Assembly: GCA_034509735.1 (NCBI GenBank)
Contig: JACGWO010000007.1
Coordinates: 24,580,046 to 24,644,045, forward strand
Source: Sesamum alatum
Lineage: Eukaryota > Streptophyta > Magnoliopsida > Lamiales > Pedaliaceae
Direction: 5' to 3'
DNA length: 64,000 nt
Shown: positions 51,986 to 62,800 of the stretch, piece by piece
How positions within the stretch are numbered: the stretch's first letter is position 1
Layout: the number at the start of each line of letters is the position of its first letter
Notes under the pieces: model-generated
The model's input: only the letters and a program-made list of their open reading frames with translations
Databases searched by the model: none
What the model was told of the DNA's origin: nothing
Position numbers and translations under genes: made by a program

Positions 51986-54900
51986 CCAGGGACTCAGCTC
52001 TGTACCTTTGCGCAACAAAAAACTCCTTTAAACAAGTTTAGACACTAAAGCACTTTTATCTTTGCCATATCGAGCGCTTGGAGAACCTTCATAATCAATC
52101 CTACACCCAAATACATGCCTAATACTCAATACAATCGTAGGAAACACCTTGTGCCTTCAGTCCGTACAGGAAATTGTAGGAAACACCTTGTGCTTTGGGT
52201 CCTTATCATTGACTGATAGATGACTCATTTTGGATATAAATATATTCGTATTGACTCTAATAATCAATATTAAAGCCACTCTTCGATTATATGACTAGGA
52301 CTCCATCTTATTCAACATAAAAATGCACTAGGACTACATCTCGAACACGCTTTCGAGCCATGGACTCAGCTTTGTACTTTTTGCGCAACGACGAAACTCC
52401 TTTAAACAAGTTCAGACAGTAATACACTTTTATCTTTGCCATATCGAGGGCTTGGAGAACCTTCATAATCAATCGTACATCCGGATACATGACTAATACT
52501 CGACACATTCGTAGGAAACACCTTGTGCTTTCTGTCCTTATCATTGACTGATAGATGACTCATTTTTTGCTATAAATATATTCGTATTGACTCTAATAAA
52601 AAATATTAAAGCCACTCTTCGATTATATGACTAGGACTCTATCTTATTCAACATAAAAATGCACTAGGACTACATCTTGAACACACTTTCGAGCCATGGA
52701 CTCAACTTTGTACCTATACGCAACGACAAACTCCTTTAAACAAGTTTAGAAACCAATGCACTTTTACCTTTGCCATATTGAGGGCTTGGAGTACCTTCAT
52801 AATCAATCGTACATCCGGATACATGCCTAATACTCAACACAATCGTAGGAAACACCTTGTGCTTTCCGTCCTTATCCTTGACAGATAGATGATTCATTTT
52901 TGGCTAAAAATATATTCGTATTAACTTTAATAATCAATACTAAAGCCCTCTTCGATTATATGACTATGACTCCATCTTATTCAACATAAAAATGCACTAG
53001 GACTACATCTAGAACACTCTTTTGAGCCATGGACTCAGCTTTGTACATTTGCGCAACGACAAACTCCTTTAAACAAGTTAAAACACTAAAGCACTTTTAT
53101 CTTTGCCATATCGATTGCTTGAAAAACCTTCATAATCAATCGTACGTTCGGATACATGCCTAATACTCAACACAATCGTAGGAAACACCTTGTTCTTTCG
53201 GTCCTTCATTGACTGATAGATGACTCATTTTTTGCTATAAATATATTCGTATTGACTCTAATAATCCATATTAAAGCCACTCCTCGATTATATGACTAAG
53301 ACTCCATCTTATTCAACATAAAAATGCACTAGGACTACATCTCGAACACTCTTTCGAGCCATGGGGTCAGCTTTGTACCTTTGCGCAACGACAAACTCCT
53401 TTAAACAAGTTTAGACACTAATAAACTTTTATCTTTGCCATACGAGCTTGGAGTACCTTCATAATCAATTGTACGTCCGGATGCTAATACTCAACACATT
53501 CGTAGGAAACAACTTCTCCTTTCGGTCCTTATCATTGACTGATAGATGACTCATTTTTGGCTATAAATATATTCGTATTGACTCTAATAATCACTATTAA
53601 AGCCACTCTTCGATTATATGACTAGGACTCCATCTTATTCAACATAAAAATGCACTAGGACTACATCTTGAACACTCTTTCAAACCATGGACTTAGCTTT
53701 GTACCTTTGCGCAACGACAAACTCCGTTAAACAAGTTTAGACACTAATGCACTTTTATCTTTGCTATATCAAGGGCTTTGAGAACCTTGATAATCAATCG
53801 CACGTCCGGATACATGCCGAATACTCAACACAATTATAGGAATCACCTTTTGCTTTTAGTCCTTATCATTGACTGATAGATGACTCAGTTTGGGCAATAA
53901 TATATTCGTATTGAATGTAATAATCAATATTAAAGCCACTCTTCGATTATACGACTAGGACGCCATCTTATTCAACATAAAAATGCACTAGGACTACATT
54001 TAAAATACTCTTTCGAGGCATGGACTCAGCTTTGTACCTTTTTCGCAACGACAAACTCCTTTGAACAAGTTTCGATACTAATGCACTTTTATCATTGCCA
54101 TATCGAGGGCTTCGAGAACCTTCATAATCAATCGTACGTTTGGATACATGACTGGTACTCAACAAAATCGTAGGAAACACCTTGTGTTATCAGTTCATAT
54201 CATTGACTGATAGATGACTCATTTTTTGCTATAAATATATTCGTATTGACTCTAATAATCAATATTAAAGCCACTCTTCGATTATACGACTAGGACAGCA
54301 TCTTATTCAACATAAAAATTCTCTAGGACTACATTTAGAACACTCTTTCAAGCCATTGAATCAGATTTGTACCTTTTCACAACGAGAAACTCATTTAAAC
54401 AAGTTTAGACACTAATGCACTTTATATTTGTCATATCGAGGGCTTGGAGAACCTTCATAATCAATCGTACGTCCGGATACATGACTAATACTCGACACAT
54501 TCGTAGGAAACACCTTGTGCTTTCTGTCCTTATCATTGATTGATAGATGACTCACTTTTTGCTATAAATATATTCATATTGACTCTAATAATCAATATTA
54601 AAGCCACTCTTCGATTATATGAGTAGGACTCTATCTTATTCAACATAAAAATGCACTAGGACTACATCTTGAACACACTTTCGAGCCATGGACTCAGCTT
54701 TGTACCTATACGCAACGACAAACTCCTTTAAACAAGTTTAGAAACTAATGCACTTTTACCTTTGCCATATTGAGAGCTTGGAGTACCTTCATAATCAATC
54801 GTACATCCGGATACATGCCTAATACTCAACACAATCGTAGGAAACACCTTGTGCTTTCCGTCCTTATCCTTGACTGATAGATGATTCATTTTTGGCTAAA

Positions 54901-55502
54901 AATATATTCGTATTAACTTTAATAATCAATACTAAAGCCCTCTTCGATTATATGACTATGACTCCATCTTATTCAACATAAAAATGCACTAGGACTACAT
55001 CTAGAACACTCTTTTGAGCCATGGACTCAGCTTTGTACATTTGCGCAACGACAAACTCCTTTAAACAAGTTAAAACACTAAAGCACTTTTATCTTTGCCA
55101 TATCGATTGCTTGGAAAACCTTCATAATCAATCGTACGTTCGGATACATGCCTAATACTCAACACAATCGTAGGAAACACCTTGTTCTTTCGGTCCTTCA
55201 TTGACTGATAGATGACTCATTTTTTGCTATAAATATATTCATATTGACTCTAATAATCCATATTAAAGCCACTCCTCGATTATATGACTAAGACTCCATC
55301 TTATTCAACATAAAAATGCACTAGGACTACATCTCGAACACTCTTTCGAGCCATGGGCTCAACTTTGTACCTTTGCGCAACGACAAACTCCTTTAAACAA
55401 GTTTAGACACTAATAAACTTTTATCTTTGCCATACGAGCTTGGAGTACCTTCATAATCAATCGTACGTCCGGATGCTAATACTCAACACATTCGTAGGAA
55501 AC
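51986..55502. repeat. 332-bp satellite array, block 5 (about 10.6 monomers)
   Basis: It resumes after LINE copy 2 and runs to the copia insertion at 55503. A partial duplication of the GAAACACCTTGTGC region lies near 52140-52195. The last five bases, GAAAC (55498-55502), are the expected target duplication of the next element. Confidence 0.96.
52480..55502. repeat. Six-monomer higher-order repeat of the satellite
   Basis: Variants GGATGCTAATACTCAAC (53479 and 55471) and GACTCTATCTTATTC (about 52635 and 54628) recur 1992 bases apart, six times 332. The second unit is cut by the copia element. The GAGCTTGGAGTACC variant links this unit to the higher-order repeat in block 4. Confidence 0.85.
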
Positions 55503-56214
55503 TGTTAGAATAGGTGACCATGTAAGCCAATTTTGGCGGGTATATGTAACCTATGTCTAGACAATTATAAGTGTTTTGATGAATCATTAATGAATAAAGA
55601 AGTGAATTTTCATATGGCATTACTTTGTTTGTGTTCACTTGCACCTATTTATCCATATCTGTTCACTACGCAAACAAAGCCCACAGGACTGAGAATCAAT
55701 TTCGGGGACTGGGACTACGCTTGGAGGTAGGTCCATGGAATCAGTCTTCCCGAATCAGTCCGGAAATCTCCAAGTCAAGGAATCCCGAAAATGGGTACCG
55801 GGATTCCATTTGAGACTTGCACTAAGCATCTGCTGTCGTGTTTCATCGACGGGTGACGAGGATCGTCTAAGCAGTGTTAGTGGGTTAGCCTGCTAGGATG
55901 CAGCTGACTGAGGTGACTCGTGGGAACCGTCTTACGGAGGACCTTGAGTATGGTCTGCAAGGTATGACGAGTATTCCCGGTTCCAACGGTACAGGTCAAG
56001 TCCTTTGACTTGAGGAATTACTGAGTTTACCTGTACATCAGAACTGTATCTTAGATATGGTGAGAGATTGCCAGAATTCTCTTTGGTAGTCATAAGCCAT
56101 GTCTAGTGCAGTCCTGGTGTGCAAAGTGACAGTAGTTTCCAAGAAAGGATCTGTCTCCTGTCAATAGGTTTTGACAGTTGAGTCTCATGTATGCTCTAAG
56201 TCTTGTCCCTAAAA

Positions 56215-56226
56215 CTGTGGCCACAG
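56215..56226. promoter_or_regulatory. Conserved 12-bp perfect palindrome in the LTR
   Basis: CTGTGGCCACAG equals its own reverse complement. It is present without change in all seven LTRs in the window that cover the position, in both families: 3703, 8422, 17477, 25293, 33612, 35571 and here. Its function is unknown; a protein-binding site or an RNA structure are both possible. Confidence 0.6.
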
Positions 56227-56797
56227 TGACTGAACAGAAGGGAAGGATTCCCTTGCGGCGTTAAGTGAGGACAGACCGACACTTAGGTCCAAAATGGGTA
56301 CCTGCATTTTCCGTGCCCTAGACTCTAAGTGATGAGACCGAAGACAGAAGGACAAGTGTACTGTTAGAGCCTAAATGTTCATCCCTGAATATTTCACCTA
56401 GTCTCTAGTGCCATGGACCGTTGCTAGATGGCCACCCATGGTAACGGAAGGATTCTAGGAATCCGACCAAGTCTAGCTGAAAGGTGAACCTAAAGAGTCA
56501 CACACTATCCACACACATTTAGATATTTAATTGAGAATTAAATATTGGAGTGAAGGAATGATTAAATTGGATTTAATCGGGTCCTTTATTTTTTCTTGGA
56601 GAAATAATTCCTTCTATTAGATATAAGGAATTAAATTGATAAATTAGATTTATCAAAAGGATTTATTTAATGGGCTTAAATAATATTTGTATTTATTTTA
56701 GCCTCTTGGAAATATTTAAATAGGTTTTAAATATTCCATTAAATTAAATTAAATCAACGGTTGAGATCAATGGGAGAGATGGATGGCTAGGATCGTT

Positions 56798-56844
56798 TTG
56801 ACTAGGTCAAAACACTAGTTTGACTAGGACTTTGACTAGGTCAA
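56798..56844 (+). promoter_or_regulatory. Cluster of five W-box cores (WRKY-type sites)
   Basis: TTGAC occurs at 56798, 56820 and 56832 and its complement GTCAA at 56806 and 56840. Two pairs form the dyad TTTGACTAGGTCAAA. TTGACC/T is the known W-box recognised by plant WRKY factors. The cluster lies about 60 bases upstream of the TATA box, and related clusters exist in the other family B LTRs (about 16840-16905, 24650-24710 and 33015-33080). Binding itself is inferred. Confidence 0.55.
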
Positions 56845-56902
56845 AATCCTAATCAAATTAGAGTTCTTAAAAGAGGAGTTTAAAGAGGATTAAACTCCTC
56901 TT

Positions 56903-56911
56903 CTATATAAA
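56903..56911 (+). promoter_or_regulatory. TATA box of the family B LTR promoter
   Basis: CTATATAAA matches the plant TATA consensus. A pyrimidine-rich stretch begins about 70 bases downstream, and the site is conserved in the other family B LTRs. Transcription probably starts 25-35 bases downstream. Confidence 0.7.
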
Positions 56912-57492
56912 CCCCTAGCATCCTACAATTTACATGATGATGAATCTCCAACACACACACTACAACACACACACACGGATCTCTCTCTCCCATCTCTCTC
57001 GTCCGCCCTCTCTCTCTCTCAAGGAAATTATTTTCTTGATTCTTTTGTTCTTGGAACATTAGAATCTTGATGAATCAATACCATTAATTGATAATGTGTT
57101 ATTGATTCATCCACTCCAAAATTATACACTTGTTCGTTGCTAGCACGACGTGCAAGATACGTGGGTGGATCGTGTGTCACGATTTGGAGGGTCTCAAGAA
57201 CGAGATCTTGGTGCAAAACGGGGAACAACGCGTGTAGCCGTTGAAGACGAAAACGACAACGGGTAGGTCTCGTTTATGTTTTTCGCCCTCTTTTATTTTC
57301 CAACCCTATGGCCTCCATGATTTATTTTATGTTATTCGTTCATGAGATACACCGAACGCCCGGGAAATTTCAAAGGCACACCCTTTGAAACGTGTTTTAA
57401 TTTAAAAGCATGTTTAAATTCCGTTTTAATTTTTAATTATACCGCGCTTCCGCATTCGCGCTTTTCCCGGGACGATCCACATAATCTTTCAG

Positions 57493-57507
57493 TGGTATCA
57501 GAGCCCG
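57493..57507 (+). other. Primer-binding site (initiator-Met tRNA)
   Basis: TGGTATCAGAGCCCG starts one base after the LTR; TGGTATCAGAGC is complementary to the 3' end of plant initiator-Met tRNA, the usual copia primer. Confidence 0.92.
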
Positions 57508-57702
57508 GTTCGGTGTATAGGCCTAGGGTTTATGTGCGTTTTAAGCATGAAACGTGAAATAGCATGTTGTTATTAAATCTTGAATTTCTTGATTCTTGAA
57601 GCATGTTATTTTATTGCTTTTAATTCGTGTGAATTGCTGAATATTGGTATTTTCTGTTTTTCTTGGGAATCGGGATGGGAATTAATCTGAAAAACGAGAA
57701 AA

Positions 57703-58340
57703 CGTCACAGCCGGCCAGCCGGGAAGGCTGGCCGCGCGCAGCCGAGCGCTGCCGGCAGGGCAGACGCGCGCAGGCATGGGAAGCCTGCGCGCGCGCGCGC
57801 TGCCGGCCGCGCAGGGGCAGCGCGCAGCCGGGTTGGCTGCGCGCGGGCGTGCGCGCATGGAAACGCCTCCAGGCGCGCGCGCGGGCAGACAGAGGTGTCT
57901 GCGCGCGCGCGCGCCCGGCAGGCGCGCCCATGCGCGCGCGCGCGCAAGGCTGGCGGGCGGAGGAGCCCGCGCGCGGACGGGCACCAGGCGCGCCGCCAGG
58001 CGCGCGCGCACGCAGACGGAGGCGTCTGCGCGCGCGCGCCCGGCAGGCACGCCCAGTGCGCGTCTGCGCGCGCGCTCTGCGCGCGACGCAGGGATGCGGC
58101 CGGTGGCCAGCAGGCCAGCGCGCGCGCACAGGCAAAGGAGCCTGCGCGCGCGTCGGCCTGCCGGAACACCAGGCCGCGCAGCGCGCTGCCGGCCAGGCGC
58201 GCGCGCACGCAGGCAAGGGGCCTGCCCGCGCGCGCCGGCCAGGCAGTGCCTGCGCGCGCAGGGGCGGCAGGCTGGGCCTGCTGCCCTGCGCGCACGGCCT
58301 GCCGGCTGCTGCCGGTGGCGGCGGCCGGCGGCTGCTGCAG
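57703..58340. repeat. GC-rich block with alternating GCGCGC runs
   Basis: About 640 bases of very high GC content in an otherwise AT-rich element, with dozens of GCGCGC or longer alternating purine-pyrimidine runs and recurring GCGCGCGCAGGC-like units. The matching block at about 31620-32175 is shorter (about 560) and in family A (6587-6675) only about 90 bases, so its length is unstable. Alternating GC is the sequence type most prone to Z-DNA. Open frames of 150-270 codons on both strands reflect the absence of AT-rich stop codons. Confidence 0.85.
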
Positions 58341-58363
58341 CTAGGGTTTTTTGAAACCCTAGC
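58340..58363. other. Telo-box-like hairpin beside the GC block
   Basis: Arms GCTAGGGTTT (58340-58349) and AAACCCTAGC (58354-58363) pair perfectly around a four-base loop. The arm contains AAACCCTA, the plant telo-box. The same hairpin with a two-base loop sits at 31598-31619 in the other family B leader. Confidence 0.6.
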
Positions 58364-59877
58364 ATTATTATTTTATTTTAAATTTATTTTCAGTTTTAAT
58401 TTTGAATTAATTCTGAAAATTCGTTTTTTGGGTTCAATTTTTCCTAAATTCCTAAAGACATTATTTTAGGAGTAAAATAAATGGATTTGGAATCCCGGGG
58501 TTATTTTACTTAAAATAATGAGGAAAGGTTTTCCTAAAACGAGAAAAATATTATTACCAATATTTGTGTTTTATTTTTTCACACGTTGCGCACATGTTCA
58601 TTTATTTTCATCTTGGATTGATGTGATTGGAAATCATGTGTTGTTGGAATATTATGATTATGTGATTGGATCATGTAATTATGTGTGTTGGATGGAAATG
58701 GATGATCACGAGCCCTAGACCGAATGTATGGTTTAATTTACTGTTGGGCCTGTGTGCCTCTTTAAACTGCTTTCTCCTTCTCTCTTTCTAGTGCCTTGGA
58801 ATAATAAGGCTTTCTACCTCCCTCCTTATGTACTCCCCCCGGGGTTTCGCTGGGGTTTCTAATTTTTTTATATGTAATGAGAGTAGACTAGGAGTGAGGT
58901 TTCCATTTTTGTAATTGGTGGAGAAGAAGGAAGGACCACATGGAGAGCCCAGACCGGAGGTCCCTTGGCGTTTTCCATGAAGTGAAGAAAGAAAAAGAAA
59001 AAGAGACCAAGGCCCATCAGAATGATGATTGGGTTACTATTATTGTAATAGTATAGGACCAACCCTAGATTGACCATAGATCCACTGCGGGCTCAGTGGA
59101 TCGCATAGGATTCGGGCTTGTGATCATCCAACAGGGGCGTGCTAGGCTTTAATTTTGCATGTGGTTATTGTGATGGATGAATGGGTTTTATTTATCATGT
59201 ATAACTGCTATGGATGAATTTCATTTATGCATTTTTTGGATAAATGTATGGATATAGTATGAGATCTCAATCATTATTACTCTCACATTGGTTGGACCAA
59301 TGTTAAAATATTAGACCCTAGATAAAGTGGACATGAACTCTAGGAGTTCGTCCATGCCTTCCAATCCGTGGCATAGTGAGGAAGCTGTTTTAGGTCAATA
59401 GCGTGGTCTCACGAGTCGTGGCACGTTATTGTACTTAAAAGAAGCTGCACTATGTCATGAACGAAAAATGGGCTGCTGCTACCTGTCTCACGAGTCGTGG
59501 GGGTACTAGTGGGTCCATGGCTCGGTCGATTGGGTCGGGTCTAACGCCTAATTAGCATGATTCGCTTGGAGTCCTCGGGATCATGCAAAAGGGTGAGGCA
59601 ATAATCTTGGGAATCTCGTGGAACGAGAATGGTATGGAATACCTCCCACAGGATCTTTTCCATGCGAATCGTAAAAGCGGGGTATGGGAAAAATCGCTGT
59701 GGATCCCAAGCCCACTAGGAAAGGATTTCCCGAAAACTACGTTTGAGAGTACCGTGTTTTCGTATAAATAGTGGGAGGATTAAATGACTAAAGACCAAGC
59801 ATTTAATTATTTTTTATCAAACCACCGTCTTTACTTTCTGCTGATCGCGCGTTGTTTTTCTACATGTAGATTTTAAA

Positions 59878-62800
59878 ATGTCTAAGAACCCACTTTCAAC
59901 CATTCTTGAGACAAACAAATTTAATGGAACCAACTACAACGACTGGTTGCGCAATCTCAGGATAGTCCTGGATTATGAAAACCAAGGCTACGTCATGGAC
60001 GAGCCTCTCCCTAGGACCTTGCCGGAAGGATCCACGCCAGAGGAACGTGAGACGTTCGAGACTTGGCATAAGGATAACCGGAAGGTTCGTAGCATCATAC
60101 TTGCTTCGATGACCAATGAGATTCAAAAGCAATATGAAAGGCTAGACGATGTCCCTTCCATAATGGCTCGCCTTAAGGATTGCTATGCAGTCCCGGACCG
60201 GCATACTAGGTATGTCGCGACCAAGGCGTTCTTTGGAACTAAAATGACAGAAGGATCCTCTGTACAAGAACATGGGGTTAAAATGCTTACCCTAGTGGAA
60301 AAGCTCGAGGACCTAAAGGCAGGTCTCGATAACGAAACGTACATAGATGTGATCCTTCAGTCACTCCCACCCTCCTTTGATCAATTTATTGTCAACTACA
60401 ACATGAATGCACTTGAGAAGGGTATTCATGAGTTGATCAATATGTTGGTGCAATACGAGGCAACGACTAAGAAGTCCACGCCTTCGGTATTGTTTGGAGG
60501 TGCTTCTACTTCCAAGACGAAAGGCAAAGGCGCCGGACGTTGGAAAAGGAAGAAAGGGAAGGGAAAGGCAGTCATAGCAGCTACGAACACTCAGAGTGTT
60601 CCCATTGCCAAAGAGGGGAAAGGCAAAGGAAAGGGAAAGGTTGTCTCCAAGCAACAGTCGAAGGCATATGTCATATGTATCAACTGCCGTGAGAAAGGGC
60701 ATTGGAAGAGAGAGTGCCCCAAACTCTTCTCAAACCAAGGTATATTTGTGATTGAGGTTAACATGGTCACTAATTCTGCCTCTTGGGTATTGGATACCGG
60801 CTGTGGAGCTCACATTTGCAATGATCTGCAGGTGTTGAAAAGAAGCAGAAAACTAAGTAGCGGGGACATGATCCTGAAGCTCGGAAATGGCAAGGCCATC
60901 TCGGCAGAAGCAGTAGGATCCGCCACTTTAGTAATTAGTGATACCATTAGCATAGAATTAGAGCAGGTTTATTTTGTACCTAGTATGATTAAGAACATCA
61001 TTTCCATTCCATTGTTGGACAATAGTGGTTATGAGTTCAGAATCAATAAAAATTGCTTTTATTTGATGAGGTGTGGAATTGCTCATCTACTTGGTACATT
61101 GCACAACGGGCTCTATATCTTGCAACAAACAAATTTCGTTCTTAACGCTCAACACAAACGGAAATTAGATAATAACGGGAACGCACGTCTGTGGCACGCT
61201 AGGCTAGGTCACATATCCCAAGATAGGATGAAAAGGTTGGTAGACTCAAAGAACCTAGAGGTTGGGGACTTGAGTAATCTACCAACTTGTGAATCTTGTC
61301 TAAGAGGGAAAATGACCAAGAAGCCCTTTGTAGGACAAAGCAGGCTTGCCACAGGTCTGTTGGACTTGGTACATACAGACGTGTGTGGACCACTAAGGAC
61401 GCAGGCCCGAGGTGGGTTCTCCTACTTCATAACCTTCACCGATGATCATTCACGGTATGGTTATGTTTACCTAATGAGGTACAAGTCTGAAGCTCTTGAG
61501 AGGTTTAAAGAATTCAGACTTGAAGTGGAGAACCAGACCAACTGCAAAATTAAAGTCCTACGGTCAGACCGAGGCGGTGAATACCTTAGTGCCGAATTCC
61601 TAGATTATCTAAAGGAACATGGTATAATATCAGAATGGACACCTCCCGGAACACCACAGTTAAATGGCGTCTCTGAAAGGAGGAACCGAACCCTGTTGGA
61701 CATGGTTCGTTCCATGATGAGTTTTACCAAATTGCCCCTATCGTTTTGGGGTTATGCATTAGAAACGGCAGCCAAGTTATTGAATTTGGCGCCTACTAGT
61801 GTAGTGACCCAAACGCCATATGAGATATGGCACGGCAAGCCTGCATCCTACAACTACTTGAAAGTGTGGGGTAGCCCCGCATACGTCAAGAGGTTAGTGG
61901 GAGATAAGCTAGAATCCAGGTCTAGCCTATGCAGGTTCGTTGGATACCCTAAAGAAACTGCGGGTTATTACTTTTATGACCCTTTGGAACAAAAGGTATT
62001 TGTTTCAAGGAATGCAGTATTCTTGGAGCAAGGCTTCCCGGAGGATATCCAACCTGATGAGCTGATCCTTGAGGAATCAAGTGATGGAACTCAGTCATCA
62101 GAAACAGTCGCGGAAACCTCACCTAGAGGATTCAGGATAGACACTAGGAGGACTGACCTACCTAGAGAAGTCCAACATGCTAGGCATGAAGGACAACCTC
62201 AAGGCAGGCCAGCCCCGGCCCCTGAACCGCCGGCTCCGATACAGTCAGCGCCCACAGTTACCACTAACGTTCCCGTTCTCCGAAGGTCCACTAGAGAATC
62301 CAGACCTCCAGTGAGATATGGATTTCTAGGTGCGACCGATCTTCTGGATAACGATCCTAAGACATACGGGGAAGCGATGTCAGACATCGACTCTGGGAAA
62401 TGGCTTGAGGCCATGAAAACCGAAATGGACTCCATGAGCGAGAACCAAGTTTGGAGACTTGTAGATCCACCGAAAGGTGTTAAGCCAGTGGGCTGTAAGT
62501 GGGTCTACAAGCGCAAACTCGGTGTTGATGGAGAGGTCACTACCTTCAAGGCTAGGCTTGTAGCTAAGGGATACACTCAACGACCCGGGGTCGATTTTGA
62601 GGATACCTACTCGCCAGTAGCCATGGCTAAATCCATTCGGATCCTGCTTGCCATAGCAGCATGGTATGACTATGAAATATGGCAGATGGACGTGAAAACG
62701 GCCTTCCTCAACGGTTTCGTTGAAGAAGAGATCTATATGGATCAGCCGGAGGGTTTCACGGTCACTGGAGAAGAACAGAAGGTCTGTCGTCTCCAGAAGT

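Larger units (their letters stand above)
55503..57491 (+). repeat. 5' LTR, family B (1989 bp)
   Basis: It starts TGTTAGAATAGGTGACCATG and ends ATAATCTTTCA, one base before the primer-binding site. It contains a palindrome at 56215-56226, a module around 56397-56511 shared with family A LTRs, clustered W-box cores at 56798-56844, a TATA box at 56903 and CT-rich tracts at about 56976-57020. Confidence 0.96.
57508..59877 (+). other. Untranslated leader of the intact family B element
   Basis: 2.4 kb separates the primer-binding site and the gag ATG, with no supported gene. It holds the GC block (57703-58340), an adjoining hairpin, the pair of CACGAGTCGTG motifs (59410-59420 and 59489-59499, starts 79 bases apart, as in the leader at 30085-32387) and several short upstream open frames, the longest near gag being 62 codons at 59583-59771. 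Long leaders in copia elements are expected to carry packaging and dimerisation signals, but none is defined here. Confidence 0.85.

Noticed and set aside
37102..54180. Recurring 60-104 codon frames in the satellite, such as those at 37102, 42647, 43952, 47663, 52308 and 53968
   Set aside because: They are the same chance frame of the 332-bp monomer seen wherever a few stops are mutated. No coding constraint is visible.
57620..58469. Long open frames (150-268 codons) on both strands in the GC-rich leader block, also at 31599-32305
   Set aside because: Open in several overlapping frames at once, Arg/Ala-rich and low-complexity, as expected when stop codons are nearly excluded by composition. 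Some antisense similarity between copies follows from DNA homology.
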